A DNA stretch of 48,176 nt from Chara braunii (GCA_003427395.1 BFEA01000156.1:1481219-1529394), one strand, 5' to 3'; positions 1-10,559 are shown, numbered from the stretch's first letter. Made by a program: numbers and translations. Notes: generated by a model from the letters alone, not told the origin.

Positions 1-105
1 CCCCACCCCCAACCGGATAACAGCAGTGTCTAAGGCCCACACTCCCCCACACACCACACACAACCCACTCACACTCACGATCACACCCGTGTTGGCCAAG
101 GACCC
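1..105 (-). mobile_element. SINE body/tail copy, cut by the window edge
   Basis: Read on the minus strand, this stretch aligns with the body of the tRNA-headed SINE at 30822-31085. Shared blocks include CCAACxCGGGTGTGA, GTGGGTTG, GTGTGGTGTGTGGG and a tail with TTAGACA followed by a G-rich run. The tRNA-like head is not found at the expected distance (about 150 bp further in), so the copy looks 5'-truncated or rearranged. Its 3' end lies outside the window. Confidence 0.65.
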
Positions 106-349
106 TGAGGTTTCAAGCAAGTGGACTGTCATCACCCCTGGTTGGGTAGCTTAAACAAGCTGATTTTTTTTTTTTTTTTTTTTTTTCCCCCCTGGGTGGC
201 CAGCTTTATTTCTGCAGGTCGTCTTTTCAGTAGTTTGCAGGCAATGAGATGCTGGGCCAGCGCCCCATTGTTCAGGATCACGGTCAGGCGAGCTCAGAAT
301 GACTTAGACCCTTTTACGCCTGGGCTGCAATCATTGGCATGAAGGTTGT
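106..349. other. Unassigned DNA with a T23 tract
   Basis: No gene was recognised. A run of 23 T at 164-186 is followed directly by six C. On the minus strand this is an A-tract, which could be a retroposon tail, but no matching body was identified next to it. Confidence 0.5.
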
Positions 350-351
350 GC

Positions 352-535
352 CTTCGCTTAGGACCTGTGCGGTATTCCACACAGGCATGCCCTTTCACTC
401 TGGGGCCCTGCCATATTTCCACAGGCCGGGCCTGCTGCACTTAGGACCCTGTGGTATTTCACATAGGCGGGCCCTTCACTCTGGGCCCTGCCATATTTTC
501 GCAGCCCGGGCCTTCACTTAGGGCCCCGCCGCAGT
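352..535. repeat. Tandem repeat, about 80-bp unit, 2.2 copies
   Basis: The phrases CTTAGGACC, GGTATTxCACA, CCTTCACTCTGG and CCTGCCATATTT recur. The CTTAGG phrase starts at 357, 440 and 517, giving unit lengths of 83 and 77 bp. Short ORFs here only reflect the repeat. Confidence 0.8.
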
Positions 536-798
536 GGCATGCGGGAGGCCCTCACGCTCCGACCTTCCCACCCCCTTGGGTTTGAATTGTGAAGTGCTCT
601 CTTTTCTTTGACCCCCCTTTTGGAACTTGCCCCAAGTTCCGTCCTGGTGCCAAGTCCCGTCCTGGTGCCATTTGTGTCAATTCTCCCCCCCCGCCCCCTC
701 CCCCCGGCGGGACTGTACTAAGCCATTGATCTCCACTCGGACCAGGATGATATCTGAACCAAACGCTGAACTCTTAACTTAGAACCGAGCTCGGAACT

Positions 799-930
799 GT
801 AACTGTAGACTGTAAAGCGTCCGCCGATCTTCACTTGGATCAACGGTAACTGTAGACTGTAAAGCGTCCGCCGATCTTCACTTGGATCAACGGTAACTGT
901 AGACTGTAAAGCATCCGTCGATCTTTTGCG
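799..930. repeat. 47-bp tandem repeat, about 2.7 copies
   Basis: The phrase AACTGTAGACTGTAAAGC starts at 801, 848 and 895, an exact 47-bp period. The first two copies are nearly identical. The third diverges after GATCTT. Confidence 0.9.
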
Positions 931-970
931 AACTGCGACTTAGACTATGAAGCACTGGCTGCCGTCCATG

Positions 971-1140
971 TAGCCAGTGCTTCCAATGCTGCTAGTTTTC
1001 TAGAGGGCAACTTCTTAGACATGTACTCTTAACTCTGAACTCTACCTTAGTTGGGAGGCTTCTAAGTGTCTCTCCCTTGTAGATAGTGCTTCCCGATGCT
1101 GCTAGTTTTTTAGAAGGCAGCTTCTTAGACGGGTACTGAT
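971..1140. repeat. Two diverged ~60-bp direct repeats
   Basis: The phrases AGTGCTTCC, ATGCTGCTAGTTTT and CTTCTTAGAC occur in the same order at 971-1030 and 1080-1140, about 108 bp apart. Confidence 0.75.
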
Positions 1141-1307
1141 TAGGACTTGGCTTTTGACCCTCTTGCTGTTGCAATACTGTGCTTATTCAGAATTGACTTG
1201 CATCAATTGTCAAAACGAAAAGCTTATCAGAGTCAGCTATCTCTAGAACAGCGTTGTCATGAGAGCGTCGTCTAATGTGTGAAGGTTAGCTCGCACTCCT
1301 CACCCCA

Positions 1308-1478
1308 TTCCCAAGGGGTTTAGCGATACTATTATGTATAGTTCCCAAGGGGTTTAGCGATACTATTATGTATAGTTCCCAAGGGTTTTAGCGATACTAT
1401 TATGTATAGTTCCCAAGGGGTTTAGCAATACTATTATGTGTAGTTCCCAAGGGGTTCAGCGAGACTATCATGTATAGT
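1308..1478. repeat. 34-bp tandem repeat, 5 copies
   Basis: The unit starts TTCCCAAGGGGTTTAGCGAT and ends TTATGTATAG. Copies start at 1308, 1342 and every 34 bp after that. The first three are almost identical and the last two carry a few substitutions. There are no unique spacers, so this is a minisatellite, not a CRISPR-like array. Confidence 0.92.
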
Positions 1479-2104
1479 TCTGAATAGTTATGAATGAGCT
1501 GCATATAGCATCCGACCAATCCCTGGAAGTATGTTTTAGCTCAAAAAGACATTTTGAGGTCTAGGTGGAGGAATCCTTAACGTCGCAACTTTCTTATCTT
1601 CAAGCTTAATACAGGATCTTAGTGTGATCTATAACATTCAGAAGCATTTTGGTCTTGTACTTAGGAGAGAAAAAAAAAACAAGGCCATCTCGAATTCTGT
1701 GAGCACGCGAATGCACACTGGCCTTCGGCCCCTCTCCATTGTTCATCTCCAATTTCCGTTTTTTCTTCCAGTTCATGTTGGCGTTGTCTATAAGCAGCCC
1801 AAGCAAAGTCCTCAAGTTACTGCCGCAATCTAACTACTGCCTTTCCTCGAACATAACGGACCCTGGTAATGAATGTATGGAAGCGATCTTTCCGGTCCGG
1901 TACAGCCATAATGAGGGTGCGTTGTGTTCGGGGGAAGATGGTAGACGTGAAGTTCACTTTAGGGCCTCCCACACTTCCTGTCCCGTTTGGGGCCGAACAA
2001 ATACAAAGGGGTTTTTACCAGGGGGGGTATTTAATATTTATAACTTTTCCCAAACAAGAGTGCCGTCGATGAGGGGCACATTGGTGTTTCCAACTTGTGC
2101 ATAA
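1479..2104. other. Unassigned DNA
   Basis: Short overlapping ORFs occur on both strands (the longest is about 120 codons), but none has recognisable domains or a convincing coding pattern. No RNA gene or element was seen. Confidence 0.4.
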
Positions 2105-2535
2105 TGCAGTTAGTGATGGCGTGATTAATGAGCATAGTGTAGTCCATGATGGCCACGTGTTTTATTATTATACTCTAATTAAACCAACAGTACTTTTGAC
2201 CCTTCCCCTGCTGAGGCTGGAAATGCCCTGCACACCCCAAAAAAAAGAAGAAAACAAACCAGTGGGTCACTTCTTTTGGCTGGCACCGCCAGCCATTTTG
2301 CTCAGGTAGGACGACCCCCGAAACTTGCGGCGTGGATGCGCTCGCATCCCAAAAAAATGGCTGGGAAACGTACTAGTGGTCTGATGAGCATAGTGTAATG
2401 AGCGATGGGCACATGTGCGTTTTCCAACTGTGCATAGTGTGTGGGTAATGATGGCCACGCCTGCATTTTCCAGCTGTCCATTGTATAGTATATGATGGCC
2501 CCATGTGTGCTTTCCAACTGTGTCAGGTCCATCAG
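2105..2535. repeat. Degenerate repeats of about 55-65 bp
   Basis: Variants of GATGAGCATAGTGTA, GATGGCCACG and TTTTCCAACTGTG recur at least four times. A 7-bp hairpin (GGCTGGC, loop ACC, GCCAGCC) lies at about 2279-2295. At 2360-2390 a phrase GGGAAAxGTACTAGTGGT resembles the right end of the MITE at 46063-46258; the rest of that element is not evident. Confidence 0.55.
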
Positions 2536-2689
2536 TCTCTGTGAAAATCAACGGCGCGGAGGATGTTCATCGCAGGTTGAGCGGCTGGCGAGCAGCCAAG
2601 ATGACAACCACACAATCGAGTTATTGGCTTCTGGCACAGCCTTGCCTCTTTTCGGATGACACGTTGCACAGCCTCTTCATCAGTGATGA

Positions 2690-3050
2690 GATGCTGGCAC
2701 AGCATCTTGGGTGACATTGGCACAGCATCTCGGGTGACATGTGGCACAGCATCTCCGGTGACATGTGGCACAGCATCTCGGGTGATTTGAACCGGCAACT
2801 TCTGGTGTGACAGACCCTCCTGACCTCATCCGGCTGTGGGCTATCTTGATTGATTGAATGGCGGTGTGACTCCGTCTTGTGCATTTTCCATGCCTCGTTG
2901 CTTTCAATTTGACACATGGCACAGCCTCTTGATCAGGGATGAGGTGAGATGCTGGCGTTTCGGGGGTTTCGGAACCTGCGACTTCTGACGTGCCTGACCT
3001 CATCCAGCTGTGGGCTATCTCGATTGACGGAATGATGGCGTGACTGGAGG
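2690..3050. repeat. 24-bp tandem repeat (4 copies) plus an 80-bp duplicate pair
   Basis: A unit containing GGCACAGCATCTCGGGTGAC starts at 2696, 2719, 2743 and 2767. After it, a block with ACTTCTG, CCTGACCTCATCC and CTGTGGGCTATCT occurs twice, near 2792-2872 and 2966-3044. Minus-strand ORFs across this region repeat internally for that reason and are not taken as genes. Confidence 0.8.
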
Positions 3051-3139
3051 TGCTGTGCATGTACTGTAACAGTTGATCTGGTGCAACTTTGCCCTTCTTG
3101 ATGGGATCCTTCCTTGGGGTTGTCCCGGCGAGATGATGG

Positions 3140-3416
3140 CAGGGCGCGGTGTAGCACCTTCACCCCAATAGAACACAGAGTCATTATAACGGTACTTGGG
3201 GGCCAACTTTCAGTCTAGATGCAGTGACAATGACTGTGCTACATTCTTTTCGGGTGAAGACGATATTCTTGCCGAAATGGCAGCTGGCGTATTGCCCCTC
3301 CTAGTGCGCGTTCCGAGGAGGTGGTGTGGGGTGCGAGGAGGATATGCTTGCTGTGAACGTATGTACGATAAGGGGGGTTGTCAAGATAAGGGGGGCCCTT
3401 ATTTGACGAGGTCGCG
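3140..3416. other. 5' flank of the VPS3-like gene, with a weak inverted duplication
   Basis: A block at 3205-3265 (plus strand, ending TTCGGGTGAAGACGA) resembles the reverse complement of 3140-3200, and also 17490-17565. A TATA-like ATTATAAC lies at 3183-3190, but no start site can be assigned. The in-frame stop TAA at 3387-3389 closes the VPS3 frame upstream of its first ATG. Confidence 0.4.
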
Positions 3417-6400
3417 ATGGCTTACGAGGTTGGGGCCTTGTCAAATTCTGGCCGAAGTAGGACCCCTCCTTTAAGGAAGGCCTATCAACTGGAATATGTG
3501 GCAGGGGCGACCCCAACGGTGCCCAAGAGGGGGGCTATAAGGTGCGCATCGGTTTCTCTTGGCGGTGACGAAGAATCAGTGACGAAAATATACCTTGGGA
3601 CAGATGGGGGTCACGTGCTTCAATACAACTATAATCACGTGGATACGGGAGCGTATGTAGAGTCCTTACCAGGAGCGGCAATCACGGGGAGTATCAGTAG
3701 TGCCAGTGGATTTGAAGTGGGATTGGAAAATTCCAGTGCAGGAAACTTTCTCACTCGTTCAGCGAATGCGAGCTTCACAAATACTCTGACCTCGAATGTA
3801 ACACCTATATCTAGCAGCGCGCCGAGCCCACGTACAGCTCCTGGTGGAAGTCAGATTGGAGGACGGAGTGTCTCTCTACCCCCTCTTGACGACTTTGACG
3901 CTCAGGAGGAGGGTGGGGATCCTGCAGGTGAAGGGGGGGAATGGGTAGGGGATAAGGGAAACTCTTCTCCGGTGCCCAGTGTGTCTTGGTTGACGCTTCC
4001 TGAGCAGTTCCTTAAGACGGGCAGAGGTCACAGCGTTGATGGAGGAAGAGAGGTGCAAACAAGGCTCCCTGCTAAACTTGTTGCTAGCAGAGTGGTCACG
4101 AAGGCTGGAGTCAGAAGTATGTGCGTGCTGAGAGCAGTAGGGCGATTAGTCGTTGTTACACTGGATGGCCATGTGGCAGTGGTGGACGAGGACACGTTGG
4201 AGAATGGTGTGTGGTTGAGTCAGGCTAAGGGCACCGTAGCAATCGCAAAGGACCTATTGAGAGGGAGGAAGCATGCAAGGAGGGCGACGGTCGACGGAGC
4301 ACGAGGTCGAGCGGGAGATGGAGTGGGGAAGGATGGGAGAATGCTCCCTGGGAGATCGGCCACGTGTCGCTTTGTTGTGGCGTGCCAGAAGAAGCTGGTC
4401 TTTTTCGAAAGCCGTCAGAGTGCCGGATGGGTTGCTGGAGGAGTGGATAGCCGGGCTTCCCGAGGAGCCACTAGTTGGACACTTAGCGATGGATCCCTCT
4501 CTGTCTTACAGGAGATGAGCTGCTTCGATGGAGTTGTGGACTTGCTTTGGATGGGGGAATCACTATTTCTGAGCAACCGGAGAGGCTACCTAATCTACCG
4601 GCTGAGAGAGGGTGGCGGTCTGTTGCCACTCTTCTCTCTCCCTGCGGATTGCCAGGATCAACCGCTGATGAAGGCGATCTCTAGCATGGGGGAAGCTGTA
4701 TTGACAACGGAGAAGATTGGAGTGCAGGTGGATGCAAGAGGCCAGCCAACGGGTACAAGCCTGCTGTTTGATTCGTCTCCAAGTTCTCTTGGACAAAGCC
4801 CGCCCTTTCTCATGGCTGTCATTGGTGGCAATAGTGTTGATGTCTACAATCGCAGGACTGGCGCAAAAGTGCAGAGGCTGGATTTGCCAAATGGACTGCT
4901 GGGGGAGAAAAAAAAGGGATCATCATCATCTTCTTCGTCATCGGGACTGGGATGGATGCTGGCGAATGACGACAATGGGAGCTGCGTGATTGCCTTCAAT
5001 GAGACGCAGGTGTGGTATGCGCGTCCTGTGGCTCTGGATGAGCAACTGAAGGAGCTTCTTCGGCGAAAGGAGTATGCCGAGGCAGTGACACTGGCTGAAG
5101 AATCAGTCTCGGAAGCCCCTGTAAACACCAGTGGCAGATCCGAAAGGGGAGGCGGAGGGGATGGCCTTTCGAGATTGGCCATTGTTCAGGCGGAGGTGGC
5201 ATTCCTGCAGTTTTTTGACCTGTGCTTTGGCAAAGCAGTGGACATGCTATTGCATTGCTCCCTTGTAGAGCCCCCGGAACTTTTTCCGTTCTTCCCTCAA
5301 CACACTGCAAGATGGCACCAAAGTGTTCCTCGGAAGCGGTACTGGAGTTTGCACCCCCCACCCCAGCCCATAGAAGAGGTAGTAAGGAAGGGTTTATCAG
5401 CCATAGAAAACGGAATTCTTGGCCATCCTGATGATGACGGCACGGTACTGATGGACTACGATGTGGGAAACCACGCGTTAGACGTGGAGGAACAGTATGT
5501 GCTGAAGGCGAAGCGGGCAGTTGCACAGTATTTGAAGGCTTCAAGGCCAAAGGTCACTGCTTTGGTGGAGAAAGAGGGAACTGACACTCTTCTCGCCAGG
5601 CTGTACATTGATGTGGGAATGCGGGAGGAGATGGAGGTTTTTGTCTCGACACCAAATTCGTGTGTTGTGGAAGAACTTGAAATCCCATTACGTCAGGCAC
5701 AGTGGTTTTGCGCATTGGCACTCCTATTTGAGAGCCGTGGGTTGGTTCACGAGTCTTTGCAGATCTGGGATGACTTGGGCAATGGGAGATGCAGGGAGGC
5801 ACCCTATGGTGAGAAAGATTCAAGTTTCCCCTCCTTTCTCAATCCCACTGGAGACGGGTTCGCTACTGAGGGGAAATTTAGAGAGGGGATGGGGTCAGCA
5901 CTGGAGGTGGCACAGCGAGCAGTCGGGGAGGCTTCTCGTATACTGCAGAGTCTATCCGATGTCACAGCAGTGCTGAAGCATGGAGAGTGGATTCTGCGGG
6001 AGGATCCCGCTCTGGCATTTGCAGTCTTCACTTCGAAGCAGCGCAAGAAGCCGGTTCCCGCAGATGACATTTTGCAGCTGCTTCGGAAAAGCAGGAATGA
6101 TCAGGTGTATCAATGGTATTTGCAGCATGTTGTCATGGTCGAGGGAAGCATGGATGGGCATCTCCACACCGAGCTTGCAATAATGCTAGCAGGTGAGGCT
6201 TTGCAGGAATCGATGAGCGCAGAAGACGAAGGAGAGATTATTCCTTTGCCTGCAGACAGCGTGGTTCATTATCAGAAGGACAGCGAGAATGCCGTAACAT
6301 CGCACAGTAATGGTAACCGCAGTGCAGGAGGGCAGCATGGTGGTTATAAGGGATTGAAGAACTGGGTCAAGAACAGCAGGGGCGGAAATGGTGTGGGCGC

Positions 6401-7565
6401 AGTCGCAGCTGCTGAAGTACCTGGAGATGACTGGTTCGGTCAAGGTAGAAGAAGACAGCTACCAAACGCTGAACTTGGTTTTGAGATGGAAGAGAGTAAC
6501 GTGGTAAAAGGCCTTGGAAAGAGCTATGCACCATCACGGTCACATCCAAGGATGGTGGTTAATGGTGTTGTGAAGAACAATCTACAGCTTCAGAATCTAC
6601 GAAAGGGCAAAGACCTCATTGCACCCCTGGGGGGCACTGCACAGGATGGTGACTTGGGATCCACTACTTCATCAATGCTTGATGGGGTGCTGGCTCGGGA
6701 TGAGCAGCGAATGAATCAAGTTATAACTTGGGAAGGAGGGAAAAGCAGTCGGGACAGAAAGCGTGGGCCTCGGGAATGGCAGCATGAAATTGAAGAGAGA
6801 CCAGAACGGCAGTGCAGTGAGGGATGGACACGGGAGGAAAACGGAAAGGGTGGAGACACAGCACCCGCAGGTGAGGCTGGGAAGGGTTTTCCTGCCGAGG
6901 AAGATGGGTTTGGAGATGATGGGTTGGCCTTGGTATCTGAGAAAAGGCAGCAACTGCAGGCATTCTTAAAGTTCTCCGACAGGTATGAGATAGAAGCAGT
7001 CCTGTCCTTCATTGCGGACACAAACCTTTGGCAAGAGCAGGTAATTCTTAACAGCAAGCAAGGAAATCACACAGCTGCATTGCGTGTCCTTGCACTGAAA
7101 CTCAGCGATCTCGAGGAGGCTGAACGGTACTGTGGACAGTATGGTGGACCAGAAACATACAAAGAGTTGTTTGAGATGTATCTCCACCCGGGGGACGGTC
7201 GGCCGCCGTTGTTTCCTGCCGCTATTGGATTACTCAACCTGCATGGCGATTACTTGAATCCCATCCAAGTTTTGGAGGCGTTGTCTGATGATTTGCCACT
7301 TCACGGAGCAGTGGACGTGATTTCCTGGATAATGCAGGAGCGCGTGCATCGGCAGCGTTTGGGGCAGGTTGTAAAAGAGTTGAACTGCTCTAAAAACCTG
7401 TTAGCGAACGTAGCTCTTGTCCAGCAGAGGGCACGCTATGTGGCTATGAACGACGAGCGGGCGTGCTGGTCGTGTCATGCTCGCATTGGCACGAAGCTTT
7501 TCGCTTTGCATCCCAATCATGATAATGCTATTGTCTGCTATCAGTGTTTCCGCACGACTGCATAG
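3417..7565 (+). CDS. VPS3: VPS3/TGFBRAP1-like vacuolar sorting protein (Vam6/Vps39 family)
   Basis: This is one open frame of 1382 codons. It starts at the first ATG after an in-frame stop 28 bp upstream, in a good context (gcgATGg). Family knowledge: VPS3 is a CORVET subunit that links Rab5-type endosomes to vacuole/lysosome fusion on the cytosolic face. Seen here: a CNH-type region (about 25-545) split by a low-complexity Ser/Gly/Pro insert (about 85-205) and a Ser run near 502-510; the junction VALDEQLKELL at about 536; a Vps39_1-like block (VQAEVAFLQFF, then ELFPFFP) at about 591-627; TLLARLYIDVG near 725; a clathrin-repeat-like block with QGNHTAALRVLALKL near 1205; and a C-terminal CWSCH (C1350, C1353) and CYQC (C1374, C1377), as in Vps39_2. 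Residues about 945-1165 form a poorly conserved hydrophilic insert that accounts for much of the length; relatives are nearer 850-1000 aa. No intron is needed. VPS39/VAM6 is the alternative; the CxxC end and the C-terminal block favour VPS3. Confidence 0.9.
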   Translation: MAYEVGALSNSGRSRTPPLRKAYQLEYVAGATPTVPKRGAIRCASVSLGGDEESVTKIYLGTDGGHVLQYNYNHVDTGAYVESLPGAAITGSISSASGFEVGLENSSAGNFLTRSANASFTNTLTSNVTPISSSAPSPRTAPGGSQIGGRSVSLPPLDDFDAQEEGGDPAGEGGEWVGDKGNSSPVPSVSWLTLPEQFLKTGRGHSVDGGREVQTRLPAKLVASRVVTKAGVRSMCVLRAVGRLVVVTLDGHVAVVDEDTLENGVWLSQAKGTVAIAKDLLRGRKHARRATVDGARGRAGDGVGKDGRMLPGRSATCRFVVACQKKLVFFESRQSAGWVAGGVDSRASRGATSWTLSDGSLSVLQEMSCFDGVVDLLWMGESLFLSNRRGYLIYRLREGGGLLPLFSLPADCQDQPLMKAISSMGEAVLTTEKIGVQVDARGQPTGTSLLFDSSPSSLGQSPPFLMAVIGGNSVDVYNRRTGAKVQRLDLPNGLLGEKKKGSSSSSSSSGLGWMLANDDNGSCVIAFNETQVWYARPVALDEQLKELLRRKEYAEAVTLAEESVSEAPVNTSGRSERGGGGDGLSRLAIVQAEVAFLQFFDLCFGKAVDMLLHCSLVEPPELFPFFPQHTARWHQSVPRKRYWSLHPPPQPIEEVVRKGLSAIENGILGHPDDDGTVLMDYDVGNHALDVEEQYVLKAKRAVAQYLKASRPKVTALVEKEGTDTLLARLYIDVGMREEMEVFVSTPNSCVVEELEIPLRQAQWFCALALLFESRGLVHESLQIWDDLGNGRCREAPYGEKDSSFPSFLNPTGDGFATEGKFREGMGSALEVAQRAVGEASRILQSLSDVTAVLKHGEWILREDPALAFAVFTSKQRKKPVPADDILQLLRKSRNDQVYQWYLQHVVMVEGSMDGHLHTELAIMLAGEALQESMSAEDEGEIIPLPADSVVHYQKDSENAVTSHSNGNRSAGGQHGGYKGLKNWVKNSRGGNGVGAVAAAEVPGDDWFGQGRRRQLPNAELGFEMEESNVVKGLGKSYAPSRSHPRMVVNGVVKNNLQLQNLRKGKDLIAPLGGTAQDGDLGSTTSSMLDGVLARDEQRMNQVITWEGGKSSRDRKRGPREWQHEIEERPERQCSEGWTREENGKGGDTAPAGEAGKGFPAEEDGFGDDGLALVSEKRQQLQAFLKFSDRYEIEAVLSFIADTNLWQEQVILNSKQGNHTAALRVLALKLSDLEEAERYCGQYGGPETYKELFEMYLHPGDGRPPLFPAAIGLLNLHGDYLNPIQVLEALSDDLPLHGAVDVISWIMQERVHRQRLGQVVKELNCSKNLLANVALVQQRARYVAMNDERACWSCHARIGTKLFALHPNHDNAIVCYQCFRTTA

Positions 7566-8290
7566 AAGACGATAACATAATTGGCTGGCATAGAAGACTC
7601 CACTTGTGTTGCGTGCAGTGTGGGGAAGTTTGGTTGCAAGCTTGATGATTCAGCGCTGGCTGTGAAGTGCACAGTTTGGGAACAGAGTTTGATGTTCTGG
7701 TGTGCTTGTCTGTGGGAAAGCCCAGGTGCTGCAGTCTGAAGGGGGGGGGCGCGCTTCAAATCTTTTTCTAAAAGTGTTGTGTATGTGACGTGTATATGAG
7801 CTGCTTTTTCTGTGTGGTTTGACCACTCAGCCGCTACAAATCGTTGTTGCTCCACCACCAGCCTGTTCTTTGCTTTTCCGACTGCAGAATCTGGACAAGT
7901 TTTCTTTGCTGCTTATATGATGCAAGGAGTTGAATGGCTGGAGGGATCTCTCTGTCCTTAATTTTCTGTGAAGTGATAGCTCCATTTGGGTTTTTCAAAC
8001 TCCCTGATCCAATTCAGTCATTATGATACCAAAAATGATTGTGCAGTCGTCCAAGAATCCACACCTCCTTCACACCGCTCTGTTTCTTTAATGCATCATC
8101 ACGCAATTCGTCACACACAACAGACAAGCTTTACACGCTTTATAGGACATGCGAACTCGTTAAAATCCCTCCGAAAACCCGAAATTATTAACAATAGGTC
8201 TTCGGTGCGCAAGCGGCTATGGCCGTTGTGAACAGCTCAAGCGGTTATGGTCGCTGTGAATAGCAAACAGACAGGTATGGCTTTCTCCCC
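7566..8290. other. 3' flank of the VPS3-like gene, unassigned
   Basis: The first part presumably holds the 3' UTR, but no clear AATAAA was found. A two-copy repeat (AAGCGGyTATGGyCG...) lies at 8211-8268. No other gene was recognised. Confidence 0.4.
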
Positions 8291-8293
8291 CTG

Positions 8294-8295
<2 letters not shown>

Positions 8296-8354
<59 letters not shown>
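8296..8354. repeat. (CT)n microsatellite
   Basis: An uninterrupted CT run of about 58 bp. Confidence 0.97.
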
Positions 8355-8357
<3 letters not shown>

Positions 8358-9114
8358 ACACTACCCACAAGCCTCGCTGTTCTTCTCTGAATGCCTTCCT
8401 CTCTCTTTCTTACATCTTCTCTCTGCTACTGGCTATGGCGCATGGTGCTGTTGACGACTACTAACACTGCTCTCACTTCCTTTATGCGCGGCTGGTTGCA
8501 CAACAATGCAGCAGCACTTCTGCGGAAAAAAAGACAAACGCGCATGGAACTGTGTTGACGCTGCTTGCCACCACCCCTTTTGTACCGCTGCGGTTTCCAA
8601 AATTAGACTTGTGTCCCTTTCCTACCTTCGCCACGGCTGGCCTCAATGTCTTGAACCGTTGTAGGACTTTCCTGGGACTCAGCTTCAACTGATTGGGACT
8701 GACAGACTACTGGTACCTAACCACCGATTCGTACGGGCTTCGGGGCCTACCGGTTTCTGTACGGCCTACTAGTATGATATCCACGGGAATCCTATTACGG
8801 TCTACCAGTGGGGTGTATAATACAAAGGGAAATTGGGACTTGGTACCAGGAGCGGACCACGAGACACGTGAGTCCTTCCAATCGCGATGAAAGGAAGCAA
8901 CGAGGAAAGTTGGTTGTACTGAAGGTCGATGACAACATGAAGCAATGAGGGAAGTGCAGAGAAGACGCAGACGACATGTGTCCCTGGAAACAGGCCCCGT
9001 TTGCACACGCCAATGGACCCTTTATAGGTGAACAAGCATCGGTATCGAAGAGGAGGGTTGTGACGACGGAAGACAAGACTGGCTGAGGCAAACCAGGGCC
9101 AGAGACGATAATCA
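8355..9114. other. Unassigned DNA
   Basis: Only short ORFs without recognisable domains occur. Minus-strand frames of up to 159 codons at 8802-9281 are Ser/Pro/Leu-rich and look like the reverse of a purine-rich strand. Confidence 0.4.
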
Positions 9115-9345
9115 GCAGGTGGTGGCTGACTTGGAGCTGAAGTGCATGAGAATGGATAGAGAGGAGAGCATGCAGAGAGGGCTCCAAAAGGTGGAAAAAA
9201 ATTACTCGGAGGTGACGTGCATGAAAGCAGTGAAGGATTTAGAGAAGAGCATACAGAGAGGGTCCTGAAGCTGGAAGACAACGCAAGCAGGTTGGAGGTA
9301 GAGATGGCAGCAATGGAAGAAGGGAATCGAGGGTCAAAGCCAAAG
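9115..9345 (+). pseudogene. Possible relic of a coiled-coil coding sequence
   Basis: The plus strand encodes charged, heptad-like segments in two different frames: VADLELKCMRMDREESMQ followed by LQKVEKNYSEV, then after a frame change HTERVLKLEDNASRLEVEM. Purine-rich DNA gives such peptides easily, so a broken gene or retroelement gag is only one explanation. No domain was recognised. Confidence 0.25.
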
Positions 9346-10535
9346 ATGAGTAAGCGTTACAGACTTGGAGGATACCAGACACCGGCCAATAAATTTTGCC
9401 CAAGTCGTAGCGGAAGGTTATGGTGAAGTCTCAGAAAGAGTTTGAGTTTGCGACGATCCAAGCTGTACAGACGGAGGATAGATTGAGTGAAAGATCAGAG
9501 ACAAATAAGGTACGAGTTTTACTCGAGCGTCCTGACAACTAAGTTCTATGGTGCCATGGTGGCAAGCTTGTTGTGAAAGGCGGGACGGAGCTGTGGGGAC
9601 ATTGCTGAATCATCCTCATTGGTCACACTGTTGTCAGAATTGCTGTTGCTGCATACAAGGCAAAGTATGTGTGTGGTCTTTTCATCACACCAAGGTAGAG
9701 GCCAAGGTGCTGAACAGGCTTTTGCGAATGCGGCGGTAAAATGGTTGTTTTGAAATTACCTGTTGGTCGTCCGTGAATAAGGACAATCATCCGGTTTCTT
9801 GAGTCGATGGCAAAAGTGGAAGTGCCTGATGTGCGAGCTCGTCACAATTGGGGCTGCGTGAATGGAATGATTGAGTTTGCATGTACAGGAAAGCTTGAAA
9901 GTGGAGTGAGTCTCGGTGTCCCATGCTCGCTTCCTTCCTTGGCAATGCTGGCAGTGGGGTTGCTTCGGCCATGTGCCGCCTTCGTTGTTTTCCAATCCAT
10001 CAGCGGCTGATGATGTTGTGAAGTGAGTAATAATCTCTGTGTGCAGAAAAAAACTTTTTTTTTCTGCCCAAGGTCAACTGAGATTGGCCGAGCTCTGCTT
10101 TCACTGGAGTGCAAAGGGAAGTGCAAACATCAGGAAGGCTCACATCCGTGTTCCTGACAGGTAAGTCTGAGCAAATTACCTCTTGCTTCTTCTTTCGATA
10201 TCGGGTTTCAAATTTCAATGAGAAGATTAAATCTGATTATGTTGCCGCTTCCTTCGTTTGGTGTTGGATTGTCAAAACATAGTTGCTGTTAGTATTCTAC
10301 TATTCTCGTTTCGGAGTTGAGGACTGCTAAGTTGTGGAATTTGTCAGGGAGGAACTGCAGATGTCTTACAAGATAGAGCATGCAGCCCCTCTGTAGGACC
10401 CCATAGCTGGGGGTTGAGATGTGTATTTGGGTTGGGACTTGGTGAGATGGAGCTGAGTCGTCTCACACTTACATGTCAGTCTTATATGTCGTCCACATTC
10501 CTTCTTGGCATGCCACACAACCTAATTGCTACTGT
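9346..10535. other. Unassigned DNA
   Basis: No gene, RNA or element was recognised. ORFs on both strands are under 100 codons and overlap one another. Confidence 0.4.
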
Positions 10536-10559
10536 CTTAACCCCAAAAATTTGTACGTG

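Noticed and set aside
1308-1478. CRISPR-like array
   Set aside because: The 34-bp units are directly adjacent with no spacers, and the genome is eukaryotic.
2358-2410. Hammerhead ribozyme: GAAAC and CTGATGAG words close together
   Set aside because: The words are there, but no pairing stems II and III can be formed around them.
2532-3206. Overlapping minus-strand ORFs of 83-126 codons with repeated Cys/His-rich peptides
   Set aside because: They arise from the 24-bp and 80-bp repeats; overlapping frames are equally open.
5980-6910. Hidden introns in the VPS3-like ORF (GT...AG at GGTGAGGCT sites near 6191 and 6871)
   Set aside because: The frame stays open across all of it and conserved blocks lie on both sides in the same frame. 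A splice event removing residues about 945-1165 cannot be excluded without transcripts.
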